Assembly: GCF_003611275.1 (NCBI RefSeq)
Contig: NZ_CP020694.1
Location: 2,852,001 to 2,916,000, forward strand
Reading direction: 5' to 3'
Length of the DNA stretch: 64,000 nucleotides
DNA from: Sulfitobacter sp. D7
Lineage (GTDB): Bacteria; Pseudomonadota; Alphaproteobacteria; Rhodobacterales; Rhodobacteraceae
Shown here: positions 63,465 through 64,000 of the stretch, in pieces
Position numbering within the stretch: the first letter of the stretch is position 1
Layout: each line of letters starts with the position of its first letter
Translations under genes and position numbers: made by a program
Notes under the pieces: model-generated
The model's database searches: none
Told to the model about the DNA's origin: nothing
Seen by the model: only the letters and a program-made list of their open reading frames with translations

Positions 63465-64000
63465 TCACTTAGAACTGTTGGACACCACATGATCGCTGTC
63501 GATGCCGCCCAGCGAATGAAACAGGCCAGAGGTATTGCTGACGCCGAATTTCTTGAGCAGTTTCGCGCGGTACACTTCGACCGTCCGGTGCGAAATATCG
63601 AGGTTGAGCGCAATTTGCTTGCTGGTCAGCCCCTCTGCCAGATGGCTCAGGATCTCGCGCTCGCGCCGGGTAAGCGGCAGGTAGGGCCGCTCGGCGGAGA
63701 GGTCGGCAAAGCTCCAGACCGCGCGGTCGAGCGGGCGTTCGGGCGTGAAGGAATGGCCCCGCACACGGCACCAAAACAGGCTGCCATCGCGCCGCGCCAT
63801 GATGCGTTCGTCCCAATAGGTGTTGGTCTTGCGCAACTGGTCCACGCCACGGTCGCGGATGTTTACGAACTCTTCATCCGAGGGGTAGAGAATGGCGAAA
63901 AGCTGGTCGCGCAGGTCGGCGCGCGGATAGCCGAACATCTGCGCAAAGGCATTGTTGCAATCGCGGATGCAGCGGTTCTCGGTCACCACCAGCCCGATGG
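63465..64000 (-). CDS. PAS-LuxR family transcriptional regulator (partial)
   Basis: The frame continues past the right edge, so about 178 C-terminal residues are visible. A PAS domain (IGLVVTENRCIRDCNNAFAQ, then ...DERIMARRDGSLFWCRV) precedes a LuxR HTH (LTRREREILSHLAEGLTSKQ, LDISHRTVEVYRAKLLKKF). No receiver domain is visible. Such regulators sense a ligand or redox state through PAS. Downstream of the unseen start it may be related to the PAS kinase/FixJ pair by function. Confidence 0.85.
   Translation of the reverse strand, partial: IGLVVTENRCIRDCNNAFAQMFGYPRADLRDQLFAILYPSDEEFVNIRDRGVDQLRKTNTYWDERIMARRDGSLFWCRVRGHSFTPERPLDRAVWSFADLSAERPYLPLTRREREILSHLAEGLTSKQIALNLDISHRTVEVYRAKLLKKFGVSNTSGLFHSLGGIDSDHVVSNSSK

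Overview
The window is high-GC chromosomal DNA from an alphaproteobacterium of the Rhodobacterales (Roseobacter group; a Sulfitobacter-like genus is a guess). Reasons: a PHB operon, a 44-residue aa3-type cytochrome oxidase subunit IV, DUF2125, DUF6173 and DUF2007 proteins, a MobB-MoeA fusion, a CIO-type bd oxidase with a DUF2474 subunit, and dense operons whose start and stop codons overlap (ATGA, TGATG). There are no tRNA or rRNA genes, CRISPR arrays, insertion sequences or prophage genes. I see no sign of recent transfer, and no gene-free stretch reaches 300 bases. The content is mostly core metabolism and housekeeping.

Layout. 1-6.9 kb: an ExbB/TolQ-like gene cut by the left edge, a ChaC-like cyclotransferase, a DUF2125 protein, the hisC-tyrA-extensin operon, rpsD and tag. 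6.9-10 kb: an EAL-domain protein and the PHB precursor genes phaA-phaB. 10-19.6 kb: small conserved proteins, a TrmN6-like methyltransferase, polyprenyl diphosphate synthase facing ispE, a secreted TPR protein, ETF-quinone oxidoreductase, SoxR with a divergent VOC-fold gene, and greA. 19.6-24.7 kb: mobB-moeA, mobA, fdhD, azlCD, a lipoprotein and CoxIV. 24.9-32.7 kb: an acyl-CoA dehydrogenase/metallo-hydrolase/DUF6173 operon, threonylcarbamoyl-AMP synthase, YqgE, a DsbD-alpha-like protein, and the udg-lysE-moaB operon. 32.8-36.5 kb: pyrB, two unknown membrane proteins, a dihydroorotase-like gene that has lost its catalytic ligands, and plsY. 36.5-46.3 kb: gshA, rsmE and ubiA (divergent), an OmpA/BON protein with a coiled-coil partner, a glyoxalase-like gene, and uvrC-pgsA-moaD-moaE. 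46.5-51 kb: an ABC exporter, an S49 peptidase, a 54-residue zinc-ribbon microprotein, a Ca/Na antiporter and a pteridine-reductase-like SDR. 51-56.3 kb: a CoxG-like protein, a DMT transporter, a quinone oxidoreductase and cydAB plus a DUF2474 subunit. 56.4-64 kb: an OmpR-type two-component system next to a degP-like protease, then a PAS kinase/FixJ pair and a PAS-LuxR regulator cut by the right edge.

Shared themes. Molybdenum cofactor genes lie at three separate loci (mobB-moeA/mobA/fdhD, moaB, moaDE). Quinone-linked respiration recurs in ETF-QO, ubiA, polyprenyl diphosphate synthase, cydAB and CoxIV. Redox and envelope stress functions appear in SoxR, gshA, glyoxalase-like proteins and degP. 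No new defence or mobile system was found. The best leads are the non-catalytic dihydroorotase next to pyrB with two unknown small membrane proteins between them, an AT-rich interval with a perfect DnaA box upstream of uvrC, several unannotated microproteins, and a lipoprotein with a possible hydrolase triad.
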